Source: Paracoccus saliphilus (lineage in GTDB: Bacteria > Pseudomonadota > Alphaproteobacteria > Rhodobacterales > Rhodobacteraceae). Taken from it: a DNA stretch of 64,000 nucleotides. This document shows positions 52,261-61,101 of the stretch, one piece after another; the stretch's first letter is position 1; each line of letters begins with the position of its first letter. The notes under the pieces were generated by a model, which was not told where the DNA came from, did no database searches, and was given only the letters and a program-made list of their open reading frames with translations. The stretch covers positions 21,888 through 85,887 of the forward strand of contig KZ836061.1 of assembly GCA_003255745.1 (NCBI GenBank), given 5' to 3'. The translations under genes and the position numbers were made by a program.

Positions 52261-54325
52261 TATGTCCAGTCCCCCCGTCTTCGATCTGTCCCAGGGCAGG
52301 TCCGATACCCTTGGTGCCGAATTCATGGGCGAGGGGACGAACTTTGCGCTGTTTTCCGAAAACGCCACCGCGGTCGAGCTGTGCCTTTTCGACGAAAGCG
52401 GCAAGAAGGAAATGCACCGTGTCCGCCTGCCGGAAATGGAAGGTGGCATCTGGTTCGGCTATCTGCCTGGCGTGATGCCCGGCCAGGTCTATGGATACCG
52501 CGTCCACGGCCCCTATGCGCCTGCCGAAGGGCACCGCTTCAACCCCAACAAGCTGCTTCTGGACCCATATGCACGCGAGTTGCGGGGCGAGATCATCTGG
52601 GATGACGCGCTGCACGGCTACACGATCGGCAAAGATGATCTGAGCTATGACGAACGCGACAGCGCGCCCTTCATGCCCAAGGGCGTTGTGGTGGATTCGC
52701 AGTTCGATTGGGACAGCGACCGCGCATTGCGTACATCATGGCCGCAGACCGTGATCTATGAAGGCCATGTGAAGGGCATGACCCAACTGCATCCCGAGGT
52801 GCCCGAAGACATTCGCGGCACCTTCCGCGGTCTGGGCAGCGACGCCGTCATCGACCATCTGAAGAAGATCGGCGTGACCACGCTTGAGTTGCTGCCCATC
52901 CATGCCTTTGCCAATGACCGCTATCTGGTGGAAAAGGACCTGTCGAATTATTGGGGCTATTCGACCCTGTCGTTTTTCGCGCCCCACGCGCCTTATCTGC
53001 ATTCGGGCCAGATCCGCGAGGTCAAGGAAACCATCCGCCGCTTTCACAAGGCGGGTATCGAGGTGATTCTGGACGTGGTCTTCAACCACACCTGCGAAGG
53101 CAGCGAATTGGGCCAGACGCTGTCCTTCCGCGGCATCGACAACGCGTCCTATTACCTGCTGTCGCCCGAGGACCCGCGCCACAGCTTCGACACCACCGGG
53201 ACGGGCAACACACTGAACGTGGCGCATCCCATGGTGCTGCGCATGGTCATGGACAGCCTGCGATACTGGGTGCAGGTGATGCATGTGGACGGCTTCCGCT
53301 TTGACCTGGCATCGACCTTGGGCCGCGAGTCCGAAGGGTTCGAGCGTGATGGGTCGTTCTTCAACGCGATCCGCCAGGACCCGATCCTTTCGGGGATCAA
53401 GCTGATCGCCGAACCTTGGGATGTCGGCGACGGCGGCTATCAGGTCGGCGGCTATCGGTGGCCCTTCCGGGAGTGGAACGACAAGTTCCGCGACGACACC
53501 CGCGCCTTCTGGCGCCGCGATCCGGGGATGTTGGGTGCGGTTTCGGAACGCCTGTCCGGTTCGCCTGTGCAATTCAACCACAGCCACCGTCCTGCGACGT
53601 CCAGCATAAACTTTGTCGCGGCGCATGACGGATTCACCTTGTGGGACACGGTCAGCTATAACGACAAGCACAACGAGGCCAATGGCGAGGACAACCGCGA
53701 CGGCCACGGCCACAACATTTCCGACAACCTGGGGGCCGAGGGGCCGTCCGACGACGAAGCGATCGACACCGCCCGGTTGCGGCGGGTGCGGGGCATGCTG
53801 GCAACGGTTTTCTTGTCTCAGGGCGTCCCGATGATCCTGGGCGGCGATGAGATGGGCCACAGCCAGAGTGGGAACAACAACGCCTATTGCCAGGACAACG
53901 AGATCTCGTGGCTGGACTGGGCCAATGGCCGCGCCGACCTGACCCGGTCTGTCGAAGCCTTGGCGGCGTTCCGGTCCGAGGTTTCGCTGGCGTGCAGCCG
54001 GTTCGCGGACCGCCCCGACGAGGCCGCCGAGGGCCAGCCGGTCAGCCACTGGCTGCACGCCCGGGGCGACGACATGACCGATGGCGACTGGTCCGACGAG
54101 GAGATGCGCAGCGTCGGCATGCTGCTGAAGCTTCCCTCGGGGGCAGAGGTCCTGATCCTTCTGAATTCCGGCAACGATATCGAGTTTACGCTGCCCGAAG
54201 GCGAATGGCAGCTGCGCATCGATACGACCCGCCCTGAAATCGCCTGCGATGAACCCGTCTCGGGGCAGGTGCCTTTGGGCTGGCAGGGGGTAATGGCCCT
54301 GACGCGCCAGGCCGGGAACATTTGA
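52253..54325 (+). CDS. glgX: Glycogen debranching enzyme
   Basis: A 690-residue GlgX/isoamylase-type GH13 enzyme that cleaves alpha-1,6 branches of glycogen limit dextrins. Features are the N-terminal CBM48-like domain (GTNFALFSENATAVELCLFDE), YEGHVKGMT, NYWGYSTLSFFAPHAPY, DVVFNHTCEG, DGFRFDLASTLG (nucleophile), LIAEPWDVG (acid/base) and AAHDGFTL. It would feed linear chains to TreY. The start is uncertain: in-frame ATGs at 52238, 52253 and 52262 all overlap or abut the glgC stop with weak ribosome-binding sites. Confidence 0.92.
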   Translation: MLDMSSPPVFDLSQGRSDTLGAEFMGEGTNFALFSENATAVELCLFDESGKKEMHRVRLPEMEGGIWFGYLPGVMPGQVYGYRVHGPYAPAEGHRFNPNKLLLDPYARELRGEIIWDDALHGYTIGKDDLSYDERDSAPFMPKGVVVDSQFDWDSDRALRTSWPQTVIYEGHVKGMTQLHPEVPEDIRGTFRGLGSDAVIDHLKKIGVTTLELLPIHAFANDRYLVEKDLSNYWGYSTLSFFAPHAPYLHSGQIREVKETIRRFHKAGIEVILDVVFNHTCEGSELGQTLSFRGIDNASYYLLSPEDPRHSFDTTGTGNTLNVAHPMVLRMVMDSLRYWVQVMHVDGFRFDLASTLGRESEGFERDGSFFNAIRQDPILSGIKLIAEPWDVGDGGYQVGGYRWPFREWNDKFRDDTRAFWRRDPGMLGAVSERLSGSPVQFNHSHRPATSSINFVAAHDGFTLWDTVSYNDKHNEANGEDNRDGHGHNISDNLGAEGPSDDEAIDTARLRRVRGMLATVFLSQGVPMILGGDEMGHSQSGNNNAYCQDNEISWLDWANGRADLTRSVEALAAFRSEVSLACSRFADRPDEAAEGQPVSHWLHARGDDMTDGDWSDEEMRSVGMLLKLPSGAEVLILLNSGNDIEFTLPEGEWQLRIDTTRPEIACDEPVSGQVPLGWQGVMALTRQAGNI

Positions 54326-54366
54326 ACAGACGCCGAGTTTCGCGGCGGCATGGTAGGGAGGTTGAG

Positions 54367-54735
54367 ATGGACAGACTCGAACAGATCCGGGCCCGCGCCC
54401 ATCAGATTTGGGAAAGCGAAGGCAGTCCCGAAGGACGCGAAAGAGATCACTGGGCCGAGGCCGAACGTCAACTGCGCGACGAAGGCGCCCTGTCAGATGA
54501 GGATCAGCAAGGCAACGACGATCGCGATCTTCTGACGCAGGGCGAACGCAGCCCAGACCTGGATCAGGATCGGCCCGATGACATGGGGCTGGACGAGGTC
54601 GAGAGGACCCCCGGCGCCGCCGGCATTGGCGGATCGGACAACTGGGGCGGCGATCTGGACGATGCGCAAGAAGCCTCGGACCTGCCGGATGCGCAGGAAA
54701 TCGAGCTTCTGAAACCGCGCACTGGCCGGCGCTGA
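54367..54735 (+). CDS. DUF2934 domain protein
   Basis: A 122-residue, strongly acidic soluble protein. The first 35 residues form a DUF2934-like helical motif (IRARAHQIWESEGSPEGRERDHWAEAERQL). The rest is Asp/Glu/Gln-rich and probably disordered. The motif is common in small alphaproteobacterial stress-related proteins of unknown role. The ATG follows GGGAGGTTGAG. It lies 41 bp after glgX on the same strand and could share its transcript. Confidence 0.8.
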   Translation: MDRLEQIRARAHQIWESEGSPEGRERDHWAEAERQLRDEGALSDEDQQGNDDRDLLTQGERSPDLDQDRPDDMGLDEVERTPGAAGIGGSDNWGGDLDDAQEASDLPDAQEIELLKPRTGRR

Positions 54736-54820
54736 CAAAATACGGGCCGCGTCCACCAGGGCGCGGTCCATGCGGGACGGCGGGCACTGCCGGATCTGAC
54801 ATCTGAAAAAGGGGACCACC

Positions 54821-55279
54821 ATGATCGAATTGACCGTCAACGGCCAGTCGCAACGCTTCGACGGCGACCCGGACATGCCGCTACTGTGGTTTCTTCGCGA
54901 TGAGCTTGGGCTGACCGGAACGAAGTTCGGCTGCGGCGCGGCGCTGTGCGGGGCCTGCATGGTCCATATCGACGGCACTCCCAGCTTTTCCTGCATCACG
55001 CCCTTGTCGGTCGCCGAGGGCGCCGAAGTCACCACGATCGAAGGCTTGTCCCCGGATGGCGCCCATCCCGTCCAGGTCGCTTGGCGCGAGTTGAACGTGG
55101 CGCAGTGCGGCTATTGCCAGTCAGGGCAGATGATGCAGGCGGCGGCCCTTCTGGCCGAAACCCCACAGCCTACGGATGAGGATATCGACGCCGTGATGAG
55201 CCAGAACCTCTGCCGCTGTGGCACTTACCCGCGCATCCGCGCGGCAATCAAGCGCGCCTCCGGGCAGGAGGAAGGTTGA
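54821..55279 (+). CDS. iorA: 2Fe-2S subunit of a molybdenum hydroxylase (IorA-like)
   Basis: A 152-residue electron-transfer subunit of the xanthine-oxidase family, closest to isoquinoline 1-oxidoreductase alpha. The plant-ferredoxin-type cluster is bound by C38, C43, C46 and C58 ([19 protein letters not shown]). The second cluster lies in the helical domain ([23 protein letters not shown]). The enzyme hydroxylates N-heteroaromatics or oxidises aldehydes. The ribosome-binding site is weak (AAAGGGG 7 bases upstream). Its stop overlaps the large-subunit start (TGATG). Confidence 0.9.
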   Translation: MIELTVNGQSQRFDGDPDMPLLWFLRDELGLTGTKFGCGAALCGACMVHIDGTPSFSCITPLSVAEGAEVTTIEGLSPDGAHPVQVAWRELNVAQCGYCQSGQMMQAAALLAETPQPTDEDIDAVMSQNLCRCGTYPRIRAAIKRASGQEEG

Positions 55280-57564
55280 TGGAACATCTTCGTAACGTAA
55301 GCCGCCGCGCCGTCCTGATGGGCATGGGCGCAGGTGCACTGGTCCTGTCCATCGGCCTGCCCGGTGCCGCGCAGGAACCCGAACCGCCGCTGGAATTCGG
55401 CGCCGATGCCATGCCCCACGGCTGGCGCGATGATCCGACCATCTTTGTGGCCATCGATCCTGACGGAACTGTCACAGTCACTGTTCACCGTTCCGAGATG
55501 GGCCAAGGCGTGCGCGTGTCGATGGCGATGGTGGTGGCGGATGAGCTTGAGGCAGACTGGAACAGGGTGCAGGTCGCCCAAGCCCCTGGGGACGAGCCGC
55601 GTTTCGGCAATCAGGACACCGACGGGTCGCGCAGCCTGCGGCACTTTTTCCAACCTATGCGCCGGGCCGGCGCCGCTGCACGGCAGATGCTGCGCGAGGC
55701 TGCAGCTGCGGAATGGGGCGTGCCCGTCGAGGAGATAGAGGCGCAGAACCACATGCTGCGCCACGTCGGGTCGGACCGCAGCGTAGGTTATGGAGAAATG
55801 GCCGCAAGAGCGGCCGAGGCCGAGATCCCGCATCGCCAGTCGCTGACCCTGAAGACCCCTGAGCAATTCCGCTATATCGGCCGCGACGATATCGGCCTGA
55901 TCGACAATCCCGACATTGTCATGGGCACCACCCGCTATGGCATCGATGCCAAGGCGGACGGCATGCTGTACGCCGTGATCGCCCGTCCTCCGGTTCTGGG
56001 CGGGCGCGTCGCCAGCCATGATGACACTGCGGCGCTGGAGGTGCCGGGGGTCCGCCGCGTTGTTGTGCTGGAAGCGCCGGCGCTGCCGTCCGAGTTTCAG
56101 CCCCTGGGCGGCGTCGCGGTCATCGCCGACAACACCTGGGCTGCGATGCGGGGTCGTGCCGCGCTGCAGATCGAATGGGAAGGCGGCGAACACGGCAGCT
56201 ATGATTCCGAAGCGTTCCGCGCCGAGCTGGAACGCGCGGCCCGCGAGGGCGAGGGGATCGAGGTCCGCAACCAAGGTGATGCTCCGGCAGCTTTAAAGAG
56301 TGCCGCAACGCGCGTCGAGGCAGAATATTATATCCCCCATCTTGCCCAAGCCCCGATGGAGCCGCCGGCCGCCCTGGCGCAGATCCGCGACGGCAAATGC
56401 GAAGTCTGGGCCTGTGTGCAGGCGCCACAGGTCACGCGGGTCCGCCTGGCCGAAAAACTGGGACTGACACCCGAGGACGTGACGGTGAACGTGACCCTTC
56501 TGGGGGGCGGCTTTGGCCGCAAGTCCAAGCCCGATTTCGTGCTGGAAGCGGCTGTCCTGTCGCGCGAGATGGACGGCGCACCGGTCAAGGTAACCTGGAC
56601 GCGGGAAGACGACCTGCATCACAGCTTTTTCCACACCGTATCGCTGGAACGGCTGGAGGCGGGACTGGACGAAAGTGGGCACCCGGTCGCCTGGCTGCAC
56701 CGGACGGCGGCGCCCACGATCGGGTCGATCTTTGCCCCCGATCCGCAGCAGAAGCTGCCCTTCGAACTGGGTATGGGCCTGACAAACATGCCGCTCGACG
56801 TTCCCAATGTCCGTGCTGAAAATCCCCAGGCCCAAGCCCATGCGCGGATCGGGTGGTACCGTTCGGTGTCCAACATTCCCCACGCCTTCGCGATCCAGTC
56901 CTTTATCGCCGAACTGGCGCATGAGGCGGGGCGTGATCCGCGCGATTACCTGTTGGAGGTCATTGGACCCGCCCGGCACATCAACCCGATCGAGATGGGC
57001 GATGTCTGGAACTATGGCGAAGATCCGGCCCGCTATCCGCTGGATACCGGTCGCCTGCGCCGCGTGATCGAGGTCGCGACCGAGGCCGCAGGCTGGGGTC
57101 GCCAGATGCCGGCGCGCTCGGGCCTTGGACTGGCCGCGCATTACAGCTTCCTGACCCATGTGGCTGTTGTTGCCGAAGTCGAGGTGTCCGAGGCGGGCGA
57201 CGTTCGCATCCCCCGCGTCGACATTGCGGTGGATTGCGGCGCGCATGTGAACCCTGACCGCATCCGGTCGCAGATGGAGGGGGCGGTTGTCATGGGCACG
57301 GGGCAGGCGCTGATGTCGCAGATCACCTTTGCCGACGGCCGCGTGCAACAGGACAACTTCGACAGCTATCTGGTGCCACGCATGGAAACCGCCCCGCGCC
57401 AGATCCGGGTCCATCTGGTCGGCGCCCAGGATTATGATCGACCCCTTGGCGGTGTCGGAGAACCGGGCCTGCCGCCGGTTCCGCCCGCCATCATCAATGC
57501 GATCTTTGCCGCCACCGGCCAGCGCATCCGGCACCTGCCGGTTGGCGACCAGTTGCGCGCCTGA
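55279..57564 (+). CDS. iorB: Molybdopterin-binding large subunit (IorB-like), Tat-exported
   Basis: A 761-residue molybdenum-cofactor subunit of the isoquinoline 1-oxidoreductase beta/aldehyde-oxidase group. A twin-arginine signal (SRRAVLMGMGAGALVLS, residues about 8-24) suggests folded export to the periplasm together with the Fe-S subunit. Mo-domain motifs include QGVRVSMAMVVADEL, VNVTLLGGGFGRKS and GGVGEPGLPPVPPAIINAIFAATG, the last carrying the catalytic Glu. No separate FAD or cytochrome c subunit follows, so the electron acceptor must come from elsewhere. The substrate is unknown. Confidence 0.9.
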   Translation: MEHLRNVSRRAVLMGMGAGALVLSIGLPGAAQEPEPPLEFGADAMPHGWRDDPTIFVAIDPDGTVTVTVHRSEMGQGVRVSMAMVVADELEADWNRVQVAQAPGDEPRFGNQDTDGSRSLRHFFQPMRRAGAAARQMLREAAAAEWGVPVEEIEAQNHMLRHVGSDRSVGYGEMAARAAEAEIPHRQSLTLKTPEQFRYIGRDDIGLIDNPDIVMGTTRYGIDAKADGMLYAVIARPPVLGGRVASHDDTAALEVPGVRRVVVLEAPALPSEFQPLGGVAVIADNTWAAMRGRAALQIEWEGGEHGSYDSEAFRAELERAAREGEGIEVRNQGDAPAALKSAATRVEAEYYIPHLAQAPMEPPAALAQIRDGKCEVWACVQAPQVTRVRLAEKLGLTPEDVTVNVTLLGGGFGRKSKPDFVLEAAVLSREMDGAPVKVTWTREDDLHHSFFHTVSLERLEAGLDESGHPVAWLHRTAAPTIGSIFAPDPQQKLPFELGMGLTNMPLDVPNVRAENPQAQAHARIGWYRSVSNIPHAFAIQSFIAELAHEAGRDPRDYLLEVIGPARHINPIEMGDVWNYGEDPARYPLDTGRLRRVIEVATEAAGWGRQMPARSGLGLAAHYSFLTHVAVVAEVEVSEAGDVRIPRVDIAVDCGAHVNPDRIRSQMEGAVVMGTGQALMSQITFADGRVQQDNFDSYLVPRMETAPRQIRVHLVGAQDYDRPLGGVGEPGLPPVPPAIINAIFAATGQRIRHLPVGDQLRA

Positions 57565-57575
57565 AGGAGACGATC

Positions 57576-58070
57576 ATGCGCCTGAAACGCAGCTTGACTG
57601 CAATCTGCCTGACCCTGGTGACCGCCGGGGCGGCCACGGCCGACTGTGCCGAGCGGCTGGACTTTATGGACGACGTTCTGGATCAGGCTTCGCGTGCCGT
57701 GATCTCTGCCTCCTCCGGCGGCCAAGGGGTGGCCGGGGCACGCGAAGCGCAGGCGCTTACAGGCGATGAGCCAACCACCGATCCGGGCGGCGACCGGGCG
57801 GCTGTGGACACCGAACCACCAAGTTCAGAGGTCGGCTCGATGGAAAGCGATCCCGACGACGGGACGCAGGCCGCAGGCTATGAGCCCTCGGCCCAAGCGG
57901 GGACGCGTGTTCAGACCCTGCGCGCGGCGGTGGACGATGCGCGTGCCATCGCCGGCGAGGACGAGGCCGCCTGCAACGATCTGCTGCGGCAGGCGCTGGT
58001 CGATCTTCTGACCGAGGAAGTGCCGGATGTGCAACCGGAGGCCGCAGATGAAATCGGGCAGTCCGGTTGA
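57576..58070 (+). CDS. Small exported acidic protein, function unknown
   Basis: A 164-residue protein with a clear signal peptide (residues 1 to about 22: SLTAICLTLVTAGAATA). A short helical Cys-containing start (DCAERLDFMDDVLDQAS) is followed by a disordered, Asp/Ser/Gly-rich middle and a helical end with another Cys (EDEAACNDLLRQALVDLL). The two Cys could pair in the periplasm. AAGGAGA lies upstream. It follows iorB by 11 bp, so it may be co-transcribed, but nothing ties it to molybdoenzyme function. Confidence 0.72.
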   Translation: MRLKRSLTAICLTLVTAGAATADCAERLDFMDDVLDQASRAVISASSGGQGVAGAREAQALTGDEPTTDPGGDRAAVDTEPPSSEVGSMESDPDDGTQAAGYEPSAQAGTRVQTLRAAVDDARAIAGEDEAACNDLLRQALVDLLTEEVPDVQPEAADEIGQSG

Positions 58071-58109
58071 TCCTGCAAACACCCGCAGCGACAGAAGGTA
58101 AATTGCGTT

Positions 58110-58463
58110 ATGAACGAACCCCGCGATCCTGAACGTCGGCCGACTGAGGCCGGTCCGCGGCCCGAACCGGAAACCGGGCCGACGAATCCGCGGGCAGCGC
58201 AGCAGCATCCGGGTCCCGCTGGCGGCGCATATGGCAGCCGCGGCCCGGTTGATGGGGTGGGAGACCCGGTCACCCCCGGAGAGGCACACGCGGCCGAAAC
58301 GGCAAGCCTTGACCGCTCGGCCGGAGAGGCCGGCGCCCCTGCCGACATGGACTATTACCGGACCAGCCAAAAGTCGGGGACCGGTCTGGCACTGATGGCG
58401 GTTGCACTGCCAATCGCGCTGCTGCTTCTGGTGATCGTCGCGGTGGTCTGGTTCTACCGCTGA
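58110..58463 (+). CDS. Tail-anchored small membrane protein, function unknown
   Basis: A 117-residue protein with a long Pro/Gly/Glu-rich, disordered N-terminal part (about 1-88) and a single C-terminal hydrophobic segment (LALMAVALPIALLLLVIVAVVWF). That layout suits a tail anchor in the inner membrane. AGAAGG precedes the ATG by about 10 bases. Its last 10 bases overlap the 3' end of the converging NDH-2 gene. No family is recognised. Confidence 0.7.
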   Translation: MNEPRDPERRPTEAGPRPEPETGPTNPRAAQQHPGPAGGAYGSRGPVDGVGDPVTPGEAHAAETASLDRSAGEAGAPADMDYYRTSQKSGTGLALMAVALPIALLLLVIVAVVWFYR

Positions 58464-59833
58464 ACGGGGCGTGGCGCCCGCTGCGGTGGCTGCCCCCAAT
58501 CCGTGCCCGCCGCCGGCTGCTTCAAGGGTCGGTCGGCTGGCGGATCGTCGGTTCCTGCATCACCCTGCGTGATCAACCGGGCCGAGTTCTGGCCAGAAAC
58601 AAAGCTCCACAGCCAGCTGAGCGTCACCGCAAGGCGCGACCGCGGGCTGATCAGGAAAAAGATGTGGGCAACGCCCCAGACCCACCATGCCGACCGGCCG
58701 GTCAGATGCAGGTTGCCGCGTTCGATCACCGCGGCATTGCGGCCAATGACTGCCAGATTGCCGTCATGACGATAGCGGAAAGGACCGGGTGCGGCGCGGC
58801 CGCGCAACCGGGCACGGATGACCTGCGCGGCATGGTGGCCCTGCTGCTTGGCGGCCGGGGCGACGCCCGGCACGGGCTTGCCTTCGCTTTCGACCGCTGC
58901 CGTGTCGCCCAGCACGAAGATTGCCGGATCACCCGGCAGCGTCAGGTCGGGGCCTACCCGCACGCGTCCTGCGCGGTCAGCATCGACCCGCAGCCAGCGA
59001 TGCGCATCCGACGCCGCAACCCCGGCAGCCCATATCACCGTGTGCAGGCGCAGCCGTTCACCACTTTGGTCCGGATCGCCCAAGTGGACTTCGGTGGGTG
59101 CCAGATGCGTCACCCGGCTGTCCACCCGCACCTCGACCCCACGCCGGGTCAATGCCCGGCTGGCGTAATCCGACGCCCATTCCCCAAAAGCGGGCAACAG
59201 CCGCGGCCCTGCTTCGATCAGCAGGATGCGGGATTGCCGGGTGTCGATGCGCCGAAATTCCCGCGGCAGAATGCGACGGGCCAGGTCCGCAATGATGCCG
59301 GCCATTTCGACGCCGGTGGGACCGCCGCCAACCACCGCAAAGGTCAGCAGCGCCTGCCGCTCGACCAGGTCCGGGCACAGTTCTGCTCGCTCGAATGCCA
59401 GCAGCAGCTTGCGCCGGATGGTGGTGGCATCCTCCAGCGTCTTCAGGCCCGGCGCCGCCGCGGCCCATTCATCTTTCCCGAAATAGGCGTGGCGCGCGCC
59501 CGTGGCGACCGCAAGGATGTCGTAGTCCAGCCGATTGCCGCAGGCCAAGACAACATGGTTCACGTCGCGGTCGATATCGACCACGTCGCCCAGGATCGTC
59601 GTCACGTCCCGGCGCCGGCGGAAGATACGGCGGATCGGCCAAGCAACATCCGACGTGGCCAGCACGGTGGTCGCCACCTGATAAAGCAGCGGCTGGAACA
59701 GGTGGTGGTTGCGCCGGTCCACCAGAATGATGTCGCAGCCCGCACCCTTCAGGTCCTTGACCAGTTGCAGGCCGGCAAATCCTGCGCCGATGACCACGAT
59801 CCTGGTGCGGTGTCTTGCGTCAGCGGCTGGCAT
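58454..59833 (-). CDS. Type II NADH dehydrogenase-like FAD oxidoreductase
   Basis: A 459-residue two-dinucleotide-binding-domain flavoprotein of the NDH-2 group: it oxidises NADH and reduces quinone without pumping protons. The FAD site is RIVVIGAGFAGLQLVKDL, the NADH site FAVVGGGPTGVEMAGIIADL, and the second FAD contact FVLGDTAAVESEGKPVPGVAPAAKQQGHHAA with the quinone-site segment. The C-terminal region (SAWWVWGVAHIFFLISPRSRLAVTLSWLWSFVSG) is amphipathic/hydrophobic and suited to membrane attachment. The start follows GGAGGATAC. It reads toward the tail-anchored gene and overlaps its end. Confidence 0.88.
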   Translation of the reverse strand: MPAADARHRTRIVVIGAGFAGLQLVKDLKGAGCDIILVDRRNHHLFQPLLYQVATTVLATSDVAWPIRRIFRRRRDVTTILGDVVDIDRDVNHVVLACGNRLDYDILAVATGARHAYFGKDEWAAAAPGLKTLEDATTIRRKLLLAFERAELCPDLVERQALLTFAVVGGGPTGVEMAGIIADLARRILPREFRRIDTRQSRILLIEAGPRLLPAFGEWASDYASRALTRRGVEVRVDSRVTHLAPTEVHLGDPDQSGERLRLHTVIWAAGVAASDAHRWLRVDADRAGRVRVGPDLTLPGDPAIFVLGDTAAVESEGKPVPGVAPAAKQQGHHAAQVIRARLRGRAAPGPFRYRHDGNLAVIGRNAAVIERGNLHLTGRSAWWVWGVAHIFFLISPRSRLAVTLSWLWSFVSGQNSARLITQGDAGTDDPPADRPLKQPAAGTDWGQPPQRAPRPVQR

Positions 59834-60030
59834 GTATCCTCCGATGGGGCGTGGGCATCAGCACTGTCCGGCCTCGCCTGCGCGAATGCGGCAAGACGCG
59901 GCTGTGACAAGGATCAGGGAACCAGTGTGCGACGCAGTTGTTCCCGCCCCTGCGCCCCGGGCTGCAACAACCCGTGGGGTGCCAGAACCGAAGCCCCCGC
60001 CGCATCCGCGGCCTCAACCCCGGAGGTGCG

Positions 60031-61101
60031 ATGTCCCGCTGGACCGAAACGACCCTGATCTTCCTGATTGCGCTGGCCTTGTCATGGGCGGCCTGCTTCC
60101 TCATCTATCGCCTGGTGCTGCGCGCCGTGGTTCGCGACACGACGTTCTGGCGGCCTCTGCTGGCGCGCACGCGCGGGCCGATCCAGCTGGGCCTGATGGT
60201 CGTGGCCCTGTCGATGGCCGCCAATGCCGTGCGCCTGCCTCCGACCGAGGGCACGGTCCTGCGCCACCTGCTGCTGATCGCGTTCATCGGCTGCGTGACG
60301 TGGTTCCTGAAGACCGCGCTCGAGATCTGGATGACGCTGCACCTGCGGCGCTTTCGGCTTGATGTCGAAGACAACCTGCTGGCGCGCAAGCACGTCACGC
60401 AGACCCGCATCCTGCAGCGGGTGGGTGTCATCCTGATCGTCGCCATCGGCGTCAGCGCCGCGCTGATGACCATCGACGGCGTGCGGCAGTACGGCGTCAG
60501 CCTGCTGGCATCGGCAGGGGCCGCGGGCATCGTGGTGGGTTTTGCATTGCAACCGGTTTTGCGAAACATCGTGGCGGGTATCCAGCTGGCCCTGACCCAG
60601 CCCATCCGCATTGACGACGCGGTGATCGTCGAAGGCGAGTGGGGCAATGTCGAGGAGATCACCGCCACCTATGTCGTCGTCCGGATCTGGGATAAGCGCC
60701 GCTTGATCGTGCCGCTGAACCATTTCATGGAAAAGCCCTTCCAGAACTGGACCCGCAGCGATGCCACCTTGATCGGCGTCGTGATGCTGTATGTCGACTT
60801 TTCCGTCGATGTGCCCGCCCTGAGGGCCGAGGCCGAGCGGATCGTCAAGGCCTCGCGCCTGTGGAACGGCGACGTGTTTGCACTGCAGGTGACCGACTAT
60901 ACCGCCCGAGAGGCCGAGATCCGCATCCTGGCCAGCGCCAGCCATGCGGGCCGCGCCTTTGACCTGCGCTGCGAGATCCGCGAGGCGCTGCTGACCTATC
61001 TGCAGCGCGAACAGCCGCAAGCCCTGCCGCGGACCCGCAACGATGTGATCACAGCCGCAGCGTCAGCCGAGACGCATCCGCATCTGAGCCTGGAGGCCTA
61101 G
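60031..61101 (+). CDS. Mechanosensitive ion channel (MscS family)
   Basis: A 356-residue small-conductance mechanosensitive channel-like protein. About four hydrophobic segments precede the pore helix region (QYGVSLLASAGAAGIVVGFALQPVLRNIVAGIQLALTQPIRIDDAV), which has the Ala/Gly packing typical of MscS TM3. The beta domain and C-terminal vestibule follow (EGEWGNVEEITATYVVVRIWDKRRLIVPLNHFMEKPFQNW). It would release solutes on hypo-osmotic shock, a fit with the trehalose genes nearby. CGGAGGTGCG precedes the ATG. Its TAG stop lies within the CTAG that is also the stop of the converging mtlK. Confidence 0.9.
   Translation: MSRWTETTLIFLIALALSWAACFLIYRLVLRAVVRDTTFWRPLLARTRGPIQLGLMVVALSMAANAVRLPPTEGTVLRHLLLIAFIGCVTWFLKTALEIWMTLHLRRFRLDVEDNLLARKHVTQTRILQRVGVILIVAIGVSAALMTIDGVRQYGVSLLASAGAAGIVVGFALQPVLRNIVAGIQLALTQPIRIDDAVIVEGEWGNVEEITATYVVVRIWDKRRLIVPLNHFMEKPFQNWTRSDATLIGVVMLYVDFSVDVPALRAEAERIVKASRLWNGDVFALQVTDYTAREAEIRILASASHAGRAFDLRCEIREALLTYLQREQPQALPRTRNDVITAAASAETHPHLSLEA

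Noticed and set aside
52736..54853. Minus-strand open frame of 705 codons opposite glgX
   Set aside because: Antisense shadow of glgX, whose catalytic motifs are complete.
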